Positions 61,848-64,000 of a stretch of DNA of 64,000 nucleotides are shown in pieces; position 1 is the stretch's first letter, and each line of letters starts with the position of its first letter. Where the stretch lies: positions 1 through 64,000 of the forward strand of contig JAJPEP010000114.1 in NCBI GenBank assembly GCA_021166845.1, in the 5' to 3' direction. The translations under genes were made by a program, and so were the position numbers. Origin of the DNA: Thiobacillus sp. GTDB lineage: Bacteria > Pseudomonadota > Gammaproteobacteria > Burkholderiales > Thiobacillaceae. The notes under the pieces are model-generated. The model saw only the letters and a program-made list of their open reading frames with translations, did no database searches and was not told the origin of the DNA.

Positions 61848-62195
61848 GATCTCCTCAGGTTCCGGGTATGACGACGGGCCGTCGCGGGCAGCGATGGTCT
61901 TGCCGCGAATGGTTCATATTTATTCTAGTCAAGCGGACAAGCAGGGCAATAGGCAACGCCGCTTCCCGTGCACCCCTCAAGAACAGGATAAATCTGCCGA
62001 ATACAATCTTACAAAGCATTGAAAAAACTGAAAAACAACATGAAAATTTCGTTCCCCCGCGTATCGCTCCCCGCCTCACGATGCCGGCATGCCCAGCGCC
62101 TGAACAATCGCTCCGAGTGAATAAACCCGTTTGACCGAATGGACGCGGCCAACGCGGTGTGACCGTGCGCAAGCCCAGGAGCCTGAAGCACCCCA

Positions 62196-64000
62196 ATGAA
62201 TAGACAGACCTATATCGAGCCGGCGATTCGCAGCATTGCGGGGGGATTCATCGTCATCCTCGGGACATTGATTTATGTGTTCCCGGCGTGGTCGTGGCTG
62301 TGGCTTTCCCTCCTGTTTTTTGTGGGTCTCAACCTGTTCCAATCCGGTTTCACGAAATTCTGCATGCTGGAAAAGCTGCTGAAGAAACTGCATTTCCGCA
62401 GCGAGCTGGATGAAATCAGGGATTTAAGCCAGGCCAATGCGGAAGCGGAGGCGGGAGCCGCCTTCTACGACACACTGGGCCTGCTGAATGAGGTGGTCAT
62501 CGAACTGTCGCAGGACGGCAAGCTGGCTTTTCTGTCGGATCACTGGCTTCAGCTGCTGGGCAGCGACCACCGCAGCAATGCTCATTTTCTGGGCCGCCCT
62601 TTCATGGTTTTCGTCAACAAACAGGATCGGGAGTCGCTGGGATTTCTGCTGCATGCCTTGCTGAGCGGTGACAGGGATCCGGTCAGCATGCGCTTTCGCA
62701 TGCTGCGCGAAGACCGGCTTGAACATTGGGTCGAGGGGAATTTCGCCTTGTATCGAAAGCAAGGTTTGGTGCGGGGCATACGGGGCGTGTTGCGGGACGT
62801 GACCGAAGCGTACGTGCAGGAAAAGCGCATCAGCCACATGGCCATGCATGACACCCTGACCAACCTGCCGAATCGGACCTATCTCGACGATCGAATCGGC
62901 GAGGAAATCAAGCGTTCGAATATTAACGGATCGAAGTTTGCACTGCTGTTTATCGATCTCGACAATTTCAAGCAGGTCAATGACTTGCACGGGCACAAGT
63001 CGGGCGACCAGTTGTTGATTGATGTGGGCAATATTCTTCGTGCAAACCTGCGTGCAACCGATGTGCTGGCGCGTTGGGGCGGGGATGAATTCGTGGTGCT
63101 GCTGCCTTTTTCCCAAGATGTCGAAATCGCGCGAAAAGTTGCCAGCGAGATGATGCGTAAGCTGCAGACGAATCTTGAAAAGATGGACAGCGATATGTAT
63201 GTCACGCTCAGCATCGGTATCGCGGTTTATCCCGATGACGGGGATAGCGGCGAATCGCTTCTGATGCTGGCGGACAAGGCTCTTTTTTATGCGAAATCGC
63301 AAGGCCGGAACAATATCCAGATGTTCAGCGACCTGCAAACCCACGCGACAGGCTTCGAGGATGTGGACATGACGTCGCATTTCGTGGCCGCGGTCAAACA
63401 AAACCTGCTTCAGGTCAATTATCAGCCGGTGATGGACGCCAACGATCATGCCAGCATGGTCGGCGTGGAAGCGCTGGCCCGCTGGCACGACGACAAATAC
63501 GGATGGGTCAGCCCGGCGAGTTTCATTCCCATGGCCGAAAACCTGGGACTCATCAACGAGGTCGGGCGCCAGATTCTCGAGCAGGCGATGCATCACTTCA
63601 GCCAGCGCAGCGGCTTGTGCACGGGTGTAAAACTGGCGGTGAATGTTTCGAACCGCCAACTGGTCTCGGATGACTTTTACCCGATGATCATGGCCATGGT
63701 GGAGCGGTTTGGCCTGATGCCCGGACAAATCAAGCTGGAAATCACCGAAAGCATTGCCCTGCATGGCGTCGAGCAAGCCCGGGGCCATCTGCAGAAGCTT
63801 TCGGATGCGGGCTTTACCTTGTCGCTGGACGATTTCGGCACGGGATTTTCTTCCCTGTCCCTGGTGCATGAATTGCCGTTCGACGAAATCAAGATTGATA
63901 TTTCCTTTGTGCGGCGCATCAAGACGCCGGAAGGGAAAATCCTGGTCAGGACGATCGTGGACATGGGGCATGCGATGCAATTGGCACTGGTTGCCGAAGG
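62196..64000 (+). CDS. DUF2892-like TM domain + PAS + GGDEF-EAL protein, runs off the window
   Basis: MNRQTYIEPAIRSIAGGFIVILGTLIYVFPAWSWLWLSLLFFVGLNLFQSGFTKFCMLEKLLKKL; RWGGDEFVVLLPF; VEALARWHD; LDDFGTGFSSL. Confidence 0.9.
   Translation, partial: MNRQTYIEPAIRSIAGGFIVILGTLIYVFPAWSWLWLSLLFFVGLNLFQSGFTKFCMLEKLLKKLHFRSELDEIRDLSQANAEAEAGAAFYDTLGLLNEVVIELSQDGKLAFLSDHWLQLLGSDHRSNAHFLGRPFMVFVNKQDRESLGFLLHALLSGDRDPVSMRFRMLREDRLEHWVEGNFALYRKQGLVRGIRGVLRDVTEAYVQEKRISHMAMHDTLTNLPNRTYLDDRIGEEIKRSNINGSKFALLFIDLDNFKQVNDLHGHKSGDQLLIDVGNILRANLRATDVLARWGGDEFVVLLPFSQDVEIARKVASEMMRKLQTNLEKMDSDMYVTLSIGIAVYPDDGDSGESLLMLADKALFYAKSQGRNNIQMFSDLQTHATGFEDVDMTSHFVAAVKQNLLQVNYQPVMDANDHASMVGVEALARWHDDKYGWVSPASFIPMAENLGLINEVGRQILEQAMHHFSQRSGLCTGVKLAVNVSNRQLVSDDFYPMIMAMVERFGLMPGQIKLEITESIALHGVEQARGHLQKLSDAGFTLSLDDFGTGFSSLSLVHELPFDEIKIDISFVRRIKTPEGKILVRTIVDMGHAMQLALVAE

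Overview
64 kb chromosomal window from a GC-rich, probably sulfur-oxidising betaproteobacterium (host is an inference). I recognise a cydP-cydA-cydB-cydX-ybgE operon, tusA/dsrE2, a deleted mer locus (operator and merA kept, merR and merT truncated), zwf, two GH15 glucoamylase-like genes, c-type cytochromes, nth, hflX, a rhodanese-MBL protein, a Phd/ParE-like TA pair next to a PaeR7I(XhoI)-type R-M system, aprM-aprB-aprA, a Cu/heavy-metal P-type ATPase cluster with Spy/CpxP-like and SHOCT proteins, msrB/msrA, a protoglobin histidine kinase with three response regulators, an orphan dsrA, arsM/sigZ/arsR, putA, a truncated haemoglobin, a porin and three GGDEF-EAL proteins. The most notable observations are: (1) a near-canonical XerCD dif site at 954-981, so the window may lie at the replication terminus; (2) a dsrA with no dsrB, followed by a frameshifted IS1182-like transposase remnant, plus a second relic of a dsrA 3' end 3.4 kb away; (3) the internally deleted mer operon; (4) a MITE-like inverted-repeat element at 16.5 kb and a diverged ~95 bp intergenic repeat pair at 54.7/60.3 kb; (5) a DUF2892-like membrane domain fused to PAS-GGDEF-EAL. 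All calls come from reading the sequence and ORF track; no database search was run, and hand-counted coordinates of short motifs may be off by a base or so.
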